Source of the DNA: Adonisia turfae CCMR0081
Lineage (GTDB): Bacteria > Cyanobacteriota > Cyanobacteriia > Phormidesmidales > Phormidesmidaceae
Assembly (NCBI RefSeq): GCF_011009555.1
Contig: NZ_QXHD01000004.1
Location: 2,428,983 to 2,492,982, forward strand
Reading direction: 5' to 3'
Length of the DNA: 64,000 nucleotides
Shown: positions 27,365 through 36,069 of the stretch, piece after piece
Layout: the number at the start of each line of letters is the position of its first letter
Numbering within the stretch: the stretch's first letter is position 1
Made by a program: the position numbers and the translations under genes
The notes under the pieces: generated by a model
The model's input: only the letters and a program-made list of their open reading frames with translations
Database searches by the model: none
Told to the model about the DNA's origin: nothing

Positions 27365-30300
27365 ATGTTTGGACTAAAGCCCTTACTACATAAATTACTC
27401 TTGAGTCAAGATTGCGCTAATGTACCGGTCATTACTCTACAGCTGCTATTGCTGGTTATCTGTATCTTACTCCCCCAAAAGCCAGGGTTAGCTCAAATTG
27501 TGCCCGATAGTACCTTGCCAAATCCTTCGACTGTTCCAACTGGAGCTGATTCAGGCACTTTACCTAATGTCTTAATCGAGGGAGGGACGCAGAGCAACAC
27601 CACATTGTTTCATAGCTTTGATCAATTCAACGTTAACCTCAATCAGGAAGTGCGATTTGCTAATCCAGCTGATGTTGAAAATATTTTTTCCCGAGTGACT
27701 GGAGGACGGCTATCTAATATTAATGGCTTGTTAGGGGTTAATGGCGTAGCCAATCTATTTTTCTTAAACCCAAATGGTGTAGTGTTTGGCCCTGACGCCG
27801 AATTAAATCTAAATGGCTCCCTGGTGGTGTCTACTGCTGATCAGTTTCTCTTCCCAGGTGATAATAGCTTTAGTGCCGTTAATCCACAGGCTCCCCCAAT
27901 ACTAACCCTGAGTACCCCCATCGGACTACAGTTTGGAGCTAATCCGCAAGCCATTACGGTAGATGGAGCATCGCTCAGGATGCGGACAGGGCATCCATTG
28001 GCCTTAGTAGGTGGAGATGTTACTGCCATTAATGGGGCAGACTTTAGAGTGCAGGGAGGACGAGTGGTGTTGGGGGGACTATCTGGCCCAGGTACGTTAA
28101 CCCTAAACCTTGATGCAGTGGAGTCTGAGGATGTTGTTAGCATTCAAACTGGTGTGAATCGGGCAAATGTCACCTTGGATGATGCCAGAATTTCCAACCA
28201 GTTTGAAGGGAATGGAGACATTCTCATTACCGCCCAAAACATCACTCTGACAGCGAGTGTCTTAGAAACTGGTATCAGAGATAATTCAGGTACACCTGAA
28301 AGTCAAACTGGTGAGATTATCTTAGATGCGACTGGAGATGTTCAAATTATTCAGAATTCTAAAATTGTTAATGAGTTTAGGAATAACTCTTTAGGTAATG
28401 GTGGGGATATTACCATCAGAGCAAATAATCTTAATGTGAGCGATCGCAGCGATATTTCTACACAGACTCCTCGCAGTGGCAGAGCAGGCGATATTTTAAT
28501 TAATGTCGAGAATCGTATTCTGGTGCAGGGGGGAGAAGAACTCGACGATCGACGTCGCGGGAATAGCGCTGGCAATCCAAAGCCTGATGAAAGCAGACCT
28601 GAAAGGTCGCAGCGAGCACCCAGAACGTTGATTGATTCAGGCTCTCGAGCTAACGAGTCAGGTGCGCCAGGTAATATTACTCTCCTGGCTCAGGAGATAA
28701 TTTTAGAGGGCGAGGCGCGGGTTTCAATTAATCATGATGGTCCGGTTCGAGGCGGGGATATCACCTTTGAGAGTGACTCTTTTCAACTGCTATCAAGTGC
28801 CTCGGTTAATAGCGTCGCCAATGGTACAGCCCGAGCAGGTGATGTGAATATCCGAGCTAGCAGCATTCTGCTTGAAGATCAGGCTCGCCTTCGAGGTCTG
28901 GGTGATGGTACACCTGGAATTGATTCTACTGTGGGTAACGGTGGCCGGAATGCAATAGGCGGGACAGTAAACATTACCACAGATAATTTAACCGTTATCG
29001 GGGTAAGGATTGGTGCTACGGTTCTGGGTGAGGGCCAGGGTGGAGCGGTGGTGATTAACGCTAGCGATACCGTCACTCTGACTACAACCGAAGCCTCTGG
29101 CAGAACCTCAATTGCCAGCGCAGTGCGGGAGAGCAGCCCGTCAGGAACAGGTGGTGATATTTTAGTTAATGCTCGACGTCTGATTGTTGAAAACGGCTCT
29201 GCTATTGACGCTGGTGTGGCAGAACCTGAGGCTGATATCAATGGACCTCGCATTAGTGGCACCATTACCTTGAATATTGAAGAAGATATTGTTTTGCAAG
29301 GAACACTGCCGGACGGTCAGCCCAGTCGCATTCTCACCCAGCTCAGCCAGAATGCGACTGGAGCAGGGGCGGACATTGTGATTGACACGGCTGAACTGAG
29401 CCTGGCAGACGGTGGTCAAATTTCAGCGGCCACCTTGGGGAATGGTCCGGGAGGTAGTGTCATAATCCGGGCTAGTGAGAGAATTACATTAGCGGGCTCA
29501 AATGCTCAAATCGAACTATCTGCAGAAGAAGAGTCTAACTTTGTTGCTAATGATAAGGGTTTACCTAGTGGTATCTTTGCTAACTCACCAGGAATGGGCG
29601 ATGCAGGGGATATTGAGATTGAAACTCCTGAACTGGTGTTGCGCGATCGCGCCCAGATTTCTGTTAGCAGCGAAACTTCAGGGGAGTCCGGAAACATTGG
29701 GGTGACGGCCAACAATATTGTGTTAGATAGTGGCTTTTTGAGTGCGGATGCGATCGCAGGTGAAGCAGCCAACATTACCCTGAATGTTGAAGACACACTC
29801 CGATTACGTAACGGCAGCCAGATTTCCACCAATGCCAGAGAGGATGCTAATGGGGGCAATATATCCATTTCGAACCCGAATGCAGTTTTGCTCCGGGATG
29901 AGTCCCGCATCTCTGCCGAAAATCCAGGAGGTACGGGTAATGGCGGGAATATTAGCATCCAAACCGACTTTTTTGTAGCGGCTCCCGAAGGTCTGAATCA
30001 AATCATTGCCAATGCCGATCGGGGTGATGGTGGGAATATCAACATCATTGCCAATTCTCTCTTAGGAACAGAATTTCGAGAGTTTTCTGCGTCTTCACGA
30101 TTTGGTGTAGACGGTGACGTTGAGATTGACTCGCCCAATCTTGATCCAGCTAGGGGTACCACCGAACTGCCCGCAAACCTGGCCGATGCCAGCAACCAAA
30201 TTGCCAACGCCTGCTCCATCGATCGACAAGGACAAGCTCAATTTGTAGCAACCGGGCGCGGCGGTTTGCCCATCACACCGACCAGTCAGCCCACAGGCAT

Positions 30301-32866
30301 TTCCCCATTACCCGACCTCGGCAGACTGACTACTGACCAAACACCACAAACCAATGCAACTCTCCAAGAAGCCCAGGCATGGTCTGTCGCTTCGAATGGT
30401 GACATTCGCCTAACAACAGGTTCTTCCTCTGAGACTAGTTTTCTCAATGCACTTTTGCAGGAAGCTGCCCAAGCCTACTATCAAACTGACTACACAGAAG
30501 CCGCCACCCTATGGAGTCAAACTGCAACTATTCTTACCCAAGGGGATGACGCATTAACCTATGCATCTACCCTCAGTAATCTAGCGCTTGTCTACCATCA
30601 GCTAGGCAACTGGCAGCAGGCAGATGCTGCTATGAGCGCCAGCCAACAACTGTTAACTTCCGACAACGCCACCCCCCAGATCATTGCCCAAATTCTCAAT
30701 ACTCGTGCCAATCTACACCTCAGCAAAGGTAATGCCCAGGCGGCCATTACCGATTGGCAACAGGCGGCAGATAGCTATCGTAACGCTGAGGATATTGTCG
30801 GCTATCTCCAAGCACGGCTAAATCAGGCGCAGGCATTACAGTCTCTCGGCCTATATCGTCAGGCCCAACCACTGCTGGCTACAATTACTAATAGCCTCGC
30901 GGAGCAGCCCCCCTCCCTCCTCAAAGCTACTGCTTTACTCACCCTCGGAAACGGTTTACGCAATAGTGGTGAAACTATCCAAGCAACGCAAACATTGGAA
31001 GCGGCCCTGGCCATTGCCCAAGACCTGAAACAACCTGCTCTTGTTAGCCAAATTTTACTGAATCTAGGCCACACGAATCCAACCAGCCCTGACCAAGCCG
31101 TTGCCTATTACCAAAAAGCCTTGGAGATAGCTCCCACGGCCCTCGATCAGCTACAGGCCAGTGTAAGTCAGTTTCAACTACTGGTAACGCAAGAACCCAA
31201 AGCAGCGCAGCAACTTTGGGCTGATCTAGAACCGACGCTCCAACTGTCAAATCTCCCTGCCAGCAGAGAGAGTATTTACGCTCAGCTATATCTCATCCAT
31301 ACTTTATTGCAACACAGTCTATCTTCCGGTGCCTCTGAGAGTTTAACCACGTTACTCAATCGTACAAATCAGCAAGCGTTATCGTTACAAGATACTGTTG
31401 CTCAGACCTACCTGCTCGGCTATCAGGGAGACTTCTATGGGAAAAAACAACAGTGGGATAAAGCTGAAGCATTCACTCAAAAAGCATTTCGCCAGGCCCA
31501 AACACTCCAAGCCCCCGAAGTGATATATCCTGTGGCTTTACAACTAGGGCGTCTGCAAAAAGCCCAAGGAAAACGTGCCCAAGCCATTACTGCTTACAAT
31601 GCTGCCATTGAGGCTCTGGAAATTCTACGGAAAGATCTGATCGCTAGTAGCGATGATGTCCAGTTCACGTTCCGGGATGATATTGAGCCCATTTATCGCG
31701 AGTTTGTCAAACTTCTACTCCAGACAAATGGCAGTCACTCTCCTATGAAAGACGAGTTGAGACACGCTAGGCAACTCATCGAGAACTTGCAGGTCGCTGA
31801 AGTCAATGACTATTTCCAGGATGCCTGTATCCAAGGGTCTCCTGTATTGGCGGATGAAGTGGATCCAACCGCCGCCATCATCTACCCCATTCTCCTTAAT
31901 GACCAGCTTGATGTCATCATCAGCGTGGGTGATGATATTCAACATTACAGTCAATCCGTTGCTTCTGCAGAGATTGAAAAAACGGTTCGACAATTACTTA
32001 GCTCGTTCACATCGCCCATTCGGGCAGGACGACCTCACACCACTGACCAGCTTAAACAGGTTTATGATTGGATCCTGGGTCCCGCAGAGGACTATCTCGC
32101 TCAGCAAAACATTGAAAGCCTGGTCTTTGTCGCTGATGGTGTCTTGCGCACATTACCCCTGACCACATTGCATGACGGTGAGCAATATCTGATCGAGAAA
32201 TACAATGTCGTTCTCTCACCTGGGCTGAGTCTCTTAGAGCCACGTCCTCTACAGCGACAAGGGTTAGCAATGCTGGCTGGGGGTCTAAGTGAAGCTCGCT
32301 CTGGTTTTTCTGCCTTACCTTTTGTGCCTGATGAACTGCAACAGGTCACCACACAAATTCCTAACAACCAGGTGCTGTTCAACCAAGCACTGACTAAGAC
32401 CAATCTTCTTAACAGCCTCAAAACAGCCCCAGCAGGTGTGGTGCACCTTGCCACCCATGGCGAGTTTGGATCAACCGTCGAGGATACGTTTATTCTCACC
32501 TGGGATGAAAAGCTTACCATGGAGGAAATGAGTCGAGTTTTGCAAGCTCGAAACCGCAGCGACCTCTCCCCAGTAGAGTTATTGGTGTTTAGTGCTTGTA
32601 AAACCGCAGCGGGTGATAGTCGAGCGGTGCTAGGCATTGCAGGTACGGCGATCCGTTCTGGGGTGCGCAGCACTTTAGCTGGACTATGGGCCATTAATGA
32701 CCAGGCCGCAGCCACCTTTATGGCTGAGTTTTATAAGGCCCTGGCTCAACCGGAGACTACTAAAGCCGAAGCATTTCGTCAGGCGCAGCTAGCCCTTATG
32801 CAAGACCCGCAGTTAGCCTCTCCCTATTTCTGGAGTCCTTTTGTTCTGGTAGGTAACTGGTTATGA
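27365..32866 (+). CDS. FHA-type TPS protein with TPR and CHAT domains
   Basis: An 1833-residue paralogue of the giant protein at 13989-22964. A signal peptide ends near G-L-A-Q (residue ~44). The two-partner-secretion domain follows (~45-290, L-F-F-L-N-P-N-G-V-V-F-G-P). A shorter beta-helix region rich in G-G-D-I and G-N-I runs to ~960, TPR-like helices to ~1440, and the CHAT domain fills ~1490-1833 with H1698 (LATHGEF) and C1745 (FSACKTA). By eye the TPR and CHAT parts are very similar to the paralogue, while the beta-helix passenger is much shorter and lacks the P-domain. CHAT domains are caspase-like cysteine-protease folds; the substrate is unknown. Transcription is probably from the divergent region carrying elements D and E. 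Confidence 0.9.
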   Translation: MFGLKPLLHKLLLSQDCANVPVITLQLLLLVICILLPQKPGLAQIVPDSTLPNPSTVPTGADSGTLPNVLIEGGTQSNTTLFHSFDQFNVNLNQEVRFANPADVENIFSRVTGGRLSNINGLLGVNGVANLFFLNPNGVVFGPDAELNLNGSLVVSTADQFLFPGDNSFSAVNPQAPPILTLSTPIGLQFGANPQAITVDGASLRMRTGHPLALVGGDVTAINGADFRVQGGRVVLGGLSGPGTLTLNLDAVESEDVVSIQTGVNRANVTLDDARISNQFEGNGDILITAQNITLTASVLETGIRDNSGTPESQTGEIILDATGDVQIIQNSKIVNEFRNNSLGNGGDITIRANNLNVSDRSDISTQTPRSGRAGDILINVENRILVQGGEELDDRRRGNSAGNPKPDESRPERSQRAPRTLIDSGSRANESGAPGNITLLAQEIILEGEARVSINHDGPVRGGDITFESDSFQLLSSASVNSVANGTARAGDVNIRASSILLEDQARLRGLGDGTPGIDSTVGNGGRNAIGGTVNITTDNLTVIGVRIGATVLGEGQGGAVVINASDTVTLTTTEASGRTSIASAVRESSPSGTGGDILVNARRLIVENGSAIDAGVAEPEADINGPRISGTITLNIEEDIVLQGTLPDGQPSRILTQLSQNATGAGADIVIDTAELSLADGGQISAATLGNGPGGSVIIRASERITLAGSNAQIELSAEEESNFVANDKGLPSGIFANSPGMGDAGDIEIETPELVLRDRAQISVSSETSGESGNIGVTANNIVLDSGFLSADAIAGEAANITLNVEDTLRLRNGSQISTNAREDANGGNISISNPNAVLLRDESRISAENPGGTGNGGNISIQTDFFVAAPEGLNQIIANADRGDGGNINIIANSLLGTEFREFSASSRFGVDGDVEIDSPNLDPARGTTELPANLADASNQIANACSIDRQGQAQFVATGRGGLPITPTSQPTGISPLPDLGRLTTDQTPQTNATLQEAQAWSVASNGDIRLTTGSSSETSFLNALLQEAAQAYYQTDYTEAATLWSQTATILTQGDDALTYASTLSNLALVYHQLGNWQQADAAMSASQQLLTSDNATPQIIAQILNTRANLHLSKGNAQAAITDWQQAADSYRNAEDIVGYLQARLNQAQALQSLGLYRQAQPLLATITNSLAEQPPSLLKATALLTLGNGLRNSGETIQATQTLEAALAIAQDLKQPALVSQILLNLGHTNPTSPDQAVAYYQKALEIAPTALDQLQASVSQFQLLVTQEPKAAQQLWADLEPTLQLSNLPASRESIYAQLYLIHTLLQHSLSSGASESLTTLLNRTNQQALSLQDTVAQTYLLGYQGDFYGKKQQWDKAEAFTQKAFRQAQTLQAPEVIYPVALQLGRLQKAQGKRAQAITAYNAAIEALEILRKDLIASSDDVQFTFRDDIEPIYREFVKLLLQTNGSHSPMKDELRHARQLIENLQVAEVNDYFQDACIQGSPVLADEVDPTAAIIYPILLNDQLDVIISVGDDIQHYSQSVASAEIEKTVRQLLSSFTSPIRAGRPHTTDQLKQVYDWILGPAEDYLAQQNIESLVFVADGVLRTLPLTTLHDGEQYLIEKYNVVLSPGLSLLEPRPLQRQGLAMLAGGLSEARSGFSALPFVPDELQQVTTQIPNNQVLFNQALTKTNLLNSLKTAPAGVVHLATHGEFGSTVEDTFILTWDEKLTMEEMSRVLQARNRSDLSPVELLVFSACKTAAGDSRAVLGIAGTAIRSGVRSTLAGLWAINDQAAATFMAEFYKALAQPETTKAEAFRQAQLALMQDPQLASPYFWSPFVLVGNWL

Positions 32867-33111
32867 TAGTTCCTTTGGCTGCTTGAGTTACTTACTGATT
32901 GTTGAAGACTTGAGGTAGATTCAATCCTTAGTAGTTGTAAGTTGTTGAGAAGTTCATCGGTCAGAATATCAACGATGATATCACCACCACATTCAAGAAA
33001 TCCCCGAATTGCGTCTGGAAGCCGTGCGATCGCACGCTGGCGTACATCGTCGATCATAGGAAAACGCTTAAGCCGTTCAGGGTTTTGCACAGATGCCACT
33101 GTGTTTGGCAT
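32824..33111 (-). CDS. Small hypothetical protein, doubtful
   Basis: A 95-codon frame opening M-P-N-T-V-A-S-V. The first ~60 residues look protein-like (FPMIDDVRQRAIARLPDAIR, then DIIVDILTDELL). The last 15 codons overlap the end of the convergent CHAT gene. No family is recognised and no clear ribosome-binding site is seen. It may be the fourth and last gene of the minus-strand group that starts at 34458. Confidence 0.3.
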   Translation of the reverse strand: MPNTVASVQNPERLKRFPMIDDVRQRAIARLPDAIRGFLECGGDIIVDILTDELLNNLQLLRIESTSSLQQSVSNSSSQRNYHNQLPTRTKGLQK

Positions 33112-33242
33112 ATTTGAATAACTTTGTTTGTATGTTCAGGACTGGAGAAAAAATAGGGTATGCAAATCTCCGGACGGGGATAAACCCGTGCCACTACCAG
33201 AAATAGATAATCATTGAGAGATGCCTCACTGTGGCGGGTTTG

Positions 33243-33920
33243 TTACCCTTTTCTTCTATTCAAACAAGGTACACTCATCCAAATCTCTTCTGTCTCATAA
33301 AATTCTCCCCGCTGTTCCAGCTGAAACCCTCCGAGCAGTGCCGCGATCCAAACTTCTACCAACGGCATCCGTAACTGCTGCTGTAGTTCTATTAACCGTT
33401 GAGGGGCCAACTTGCGTTTAGCTGAAATGGCAGCAATCCAAGCTGATACGTCCTCGGAATGAGCAACCGACAACGCCTGTTTCTTAGTTTCCTCAAAGGT
33501 CAGCTCATCCACCAGCGCCAGGATCGCTTTTTTATCCACGTCAACCACTAAAGACCCACCATCAGAAATATCGTCTGGCTGTTGTGCAGAATAATTATCT
33601 GACCGCCGCACCAACTCAGAAAAGTCTATCTCCTGAGTCTGCCGCGTTAATCCTCGCAGCCAGTCCCCATCCATCACAGGTCCATCACTATTATTTGCAT
33701 CCTGCCAGTCCTCCCAAAGAACTTCGGACTTTGCCTCACATATCTCCGCCAACTGCGCCAATACGTCCCCACCCATCCGCAACTGCTCTCGCCAGGGCAA
33801 CTCTGCCATCACTCTCTCAAACTGCTGCCACAGCTCTAAAATATTCGCCTCCTCCGGCATATCCACCGCCTCCTCAAAGGCATCCCCGAGGTCCAGCTCT
33901 AGCTGACGCACATCAATCAT
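33243..33920 (-). CDS. Conserved-looking hypothetical, 225 aa
   Basis: I do not recognise the family. The protein is acidic and largely helical, opening M-I-D-V-R-Q-L-E-L-D-L-G. It has a central Asp-rich linker (D-N-Y-S-A-Q-Q-P-D-D) and a C-terminal helical segment with A-A-I-S-A-K-R-K-L-A-P-Q-R-L. There is no signal peptide or membrane segment. Its start overlaps the end of the 181-residue gene upstream by 8 bp, so the two are almost certainly co-transcribed and translationally coupled. The pair faces away from a tyrosine recombinase. Confidence 0.7.
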   Translation of the reverse strand: MIDVRQLELDLGDAFEEAVDMPEEANILELWQQFERVMAELPWREQLRMGGDVLAQLAEICEAKSEVLWEDWQDANNSDGPVMDGDWLRGLTRQTQEIDFSELVRRSDNYSAQQPDDISDGGSLVVDVDKKAILALVDELTFEETKKQALSVAHSEDVSAWIAAISAKRKLAPQRLIELQQQLRMPLVEVWIAALLGGFQLEQRGEFYETEEIWMSVPCLNRRKG

Positions 33921-34458
33921 CCACTACCCCACCAGAGTCGAAACTTTCTTTCAAGGGACAATCCTTAAGGGGACACTCGATGGGCTCCAATCGAATCTCA
34001 TTGGAAAAGTGAGTTATCCCAAAACGTTCTTTCAAATAGGGCATTACCTTCTGTTCCATGTAGCGTTCTAGCTGACGCTTACGGTATCCGGCGCAGTGGA
34101 TGGGCTCTACTTCTAAAACTTTTTGACCGTTTTGGATAACGGTAGCTGCGATCGCATGGACCGGCGCATCCTTCCGCTTTTCCCGCCAAATATACAAATT
34201 TGCATAGGGCAACGAACTCGCCACCACCTCTAACGAAATTCGCTCCACCCCATCATCTGCCCTGGCTGCAGCCACCTGCTGGCGATACTCCACCCGCCGC
34301 TTTTCATTCAAACCTTGCCGATTCCGATAGTGAGACCGTCGCCGATGACATCGCTTTTCCACCCAGCAACCATCACCAGACGCCCCATGGAGCTGCCTGG
34401 CCATGGCCACACTCAACTGAGCACAAGCCACACATTTTGGGTTAATCCGTCGTGCCAT
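33913..34458 (-). CDS. Hypothetical protein with N-terminal Cys/His cluster, 181 aa
   Basis: The basic N-terminus holds C-V-A-C near residue 9 and then C and C-H within the next ~30 residues (G-C-W-V-E-K-R-C-H-R-R-R), suggesting a zinc-binding module. It is followed by a compact alpha/beta domain with R-K-R-Q-L-E-R-Y-M-E-Q-K-V. The C-terminus has an unusual C-P-L-K-D-C-P-L-K-E repeat. The family is unknown to me. It overlaps the next gene by 8 bp and is divergent from the recombinase with a ~200-bp gap. A nucleic-acid-binding role is possible but unproven. Confidence 0.65.
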   Translation of the reverse strand: MARRINPKCVACAQLSVAMARQLHGASGDGCWVEKRCHRRRSHYRNRQGLNEKRRVEYRQQVAAARADDGVERISLEVVASSLPYANLYIWREKRKDAPVHAIAATVIQNGQKVLEVEPIHCAGYRKRQLERYMEQKVMPYLKERFGITHFSNEIRLEPIECPLKDCPLKESFDSGGVVDD

Positions 34459-34662
34459 CTGCCACCCAACACCAAGAAATCGACAAAACGCTCTAGTTTC
34501 AAGCTTAATGATAGCTCAAATTCAGCAGATTATTTTTAGTGTAAGTTTTTGCGTAATCTATAAAAAGGGGATTAGTTTGGGTAGAATTTGAGCCATGGGG
34601 AGAGGCCTACGCTAGATTGGGCGTTTTACCCTGCGGGTTGTTTCAAAGAATGGGAGTTGGCG

Positions 34663-35643
34663 ATGGCTCGTGATATCCCTGAGCCCACCTTTATTGAGTT
34701 TGGCCAGGCAGCTAAGGAACCGGTTCGGGTGGCTGAGGATTTGGGCTGGCAGCGGGTGGTGGAGTTTTTGCGATCGCGTGAGCTATCCGCCAGTACCCTC
34801 AAAGCCTATGAACGGCAGCTCCGGCTCTTCTATACCTGGACCCAGAATAAACCCTGGCACGACATTACCCACCGCGACATTGACCGCTACAAGCAATACC
34901 TGAAGAACCGGCCCAGCAAACGGGGGGGAGCGCTGGCTCCAACCACCATCAATCAGGCCCTGGCCACACTGAAGAGTTTCTTCAAATGGCTCACCGTCAA
35001 GGACTATATCACCCGCAATCCCACCCTCACCATTGAGTTTCTCAAAGAACCGGCTAAGCCCCCTCGGGATTTAGCGGAAACTCAGATTAATCAGCTATTT
35101 GAGGCCCTGGCCTACCGGGGTGATTCTGAAGTGCGCGACCGGGCAATTCTCCAGGTGCTCAGCCATGGATTACGGGCCAGGGAAGTGTGCGGTCTGGATA
35201 TCAGCGACTATGATGGACGGCGGTTGAGGGTGCGTGGGGCTAAGTGGGGCAGTGATGGCCTGGTGCCGTTAAAGCCGGAGGCGGTCGCCGTCTTGGATAG
35301 CTATCTGGGGTGGTTGGTACGCCATGGGTTCGTCGTCAGCCAGGAGACTCCCTTGTTTATTAGTTTGTCTAATAACAGTCGGGGGCAACGCCTGGGCTAT
35401 AGCGGTATCTATGAGTTGGTCAAGGATTTGGCGCAAGCCAGCGAGTTAGAGGACATCCATCCACACCGCATGAGACATACCTTTGCCACGTCGCTCGTCG
35501 CTGCTGGCATGAACCCATTGTTGGCTAAGCGAGCGGTTCGCATTCGCTCTGACAAAATTTTTGCTCGGTACAGTGACCGAGCCTTGGATCTCAAAATGGA
35601 AGAGGCGTTTGAAGAGATTTATGGGGCGTCTGAAGAGTCATGA
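34663..35643 (+). CDS. Tyrosine recombinase (XerC/D-like integrase)
   Basis: A 326-residue recombinase. An N-terminal SAM-like core-binding domain (L-S-A-S-T-L-K-A-Y-E-R-Q-L) precedes the catalytic domain with R171 (H-G-L-R), H268-x-x-R271-H272 and the nucleophile Y303 (A-R-Y-S-D). The usual second His of the L-G-H motif, ~9 residues before the Tyr, is replaced by V-R-I-R. ATG 34663 is chosen because GGAG lies 8 bp before it; the frame is open to 34588. Such enzymes resolve plasmid dimers or integrate mobile DNA. It is followed by a ribbon-helix-helix protein. Confidence 0.85.
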   Translation: MARDIPEPTFIEFGQAAKEPVRVAEDLGWQRVVEFLRSRELSASTLKAYERQLRLFYTWTQNKPWHDITHRDIDRYKQYLKNRPSKRGGALAPTTINQALATLKSFFKWLTVKDYITRNPTLTIEFLKEPAKPPRDLAETQINQLFEALAYRGDSEVRDRAILQVLSHGLRAREVCGLDISDYDGRRLRVRGAKWGSDGLVPLKPEAVAVLDSYLGWLVRHGFVVSQETPLFISLSNNSRGQRLGYSGIYELVKDLAQASELEDIHPHRMRHTFATSLVAAGMNPLLAKRAVRIRSDKIFARYSDRALDLKMEEAFEEIYGASEES

Positions 35644-35755
35644 TTTATTGATCTTTAGAACCTCACGTTGTGGACAGGCCTACAACATAAAACCCTATCT
35701 AGACAAGGCTTTCAAGCGCCATACTAGAGTTGGTAGGTATGTCCCTTGGAGTGTG

Positions 35756-35941
35756 GTGAGTGTGAGTAAGGAGCCAAAGGAAAAAATTGTAGAGCTGAAG
35801 CTACGAATTCCTATAAGCTTGCGCAGTGAGTTCAAATCTATGTGTGCTGCCAGGGATGAAAATATGAAAGATGTGCTGGTTGCTTCTATGCGGAAATATA
35901 TAGAGCAGCACAAGTCAGACAAGAGTGAGTCTGTGCTTTGA
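35756..35941 (+). CDS. Ribbon-helix-helix DNA-binding protein
   Basis: About 62 residues. The core K-I-V-E-L-K-L-R-I-P-I-S-L-R-S-E-F followed by A-R-D-E-N-M-K-D-V-L-V-A-S-M has the beta strand-helix-helix pattern of CopG/ParG-like proteins found in plasmid copy control and partition. The frame is open upstream into the recombinase gene. GTG codons at 35753, 35756 and 35762 fit the start of the fold best, but ATG 35621 is possible. It lies 112 bp after the recombinase. Confidence 0.5.
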   Translation: MSVSKEPKEKIVELKLRIPISLRSEFKSMCAARDENMKDVLVASMRKYIEQHKSDKSESVL

Positions 35942-36069
35942 TTTTGAGTCTACTGGTTTCGCCCACCTTACGATTGCTCGTACTCTCTACCAAGAGATTG
36001 TCATACGAAGCGTAAAGGACAGAGAATGGACTAGTTTTGCGGCTTTCTCAACTTAAAGGAGGTACTGCC

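Noticed and set aside
13989-32866. TpsB/ShlB-type pore gene or exosortase for the exported proteins
   Set aside because: I looked for a POTRA-barrel or exosortase gene nearby and found none. They must be elsewhere if present.
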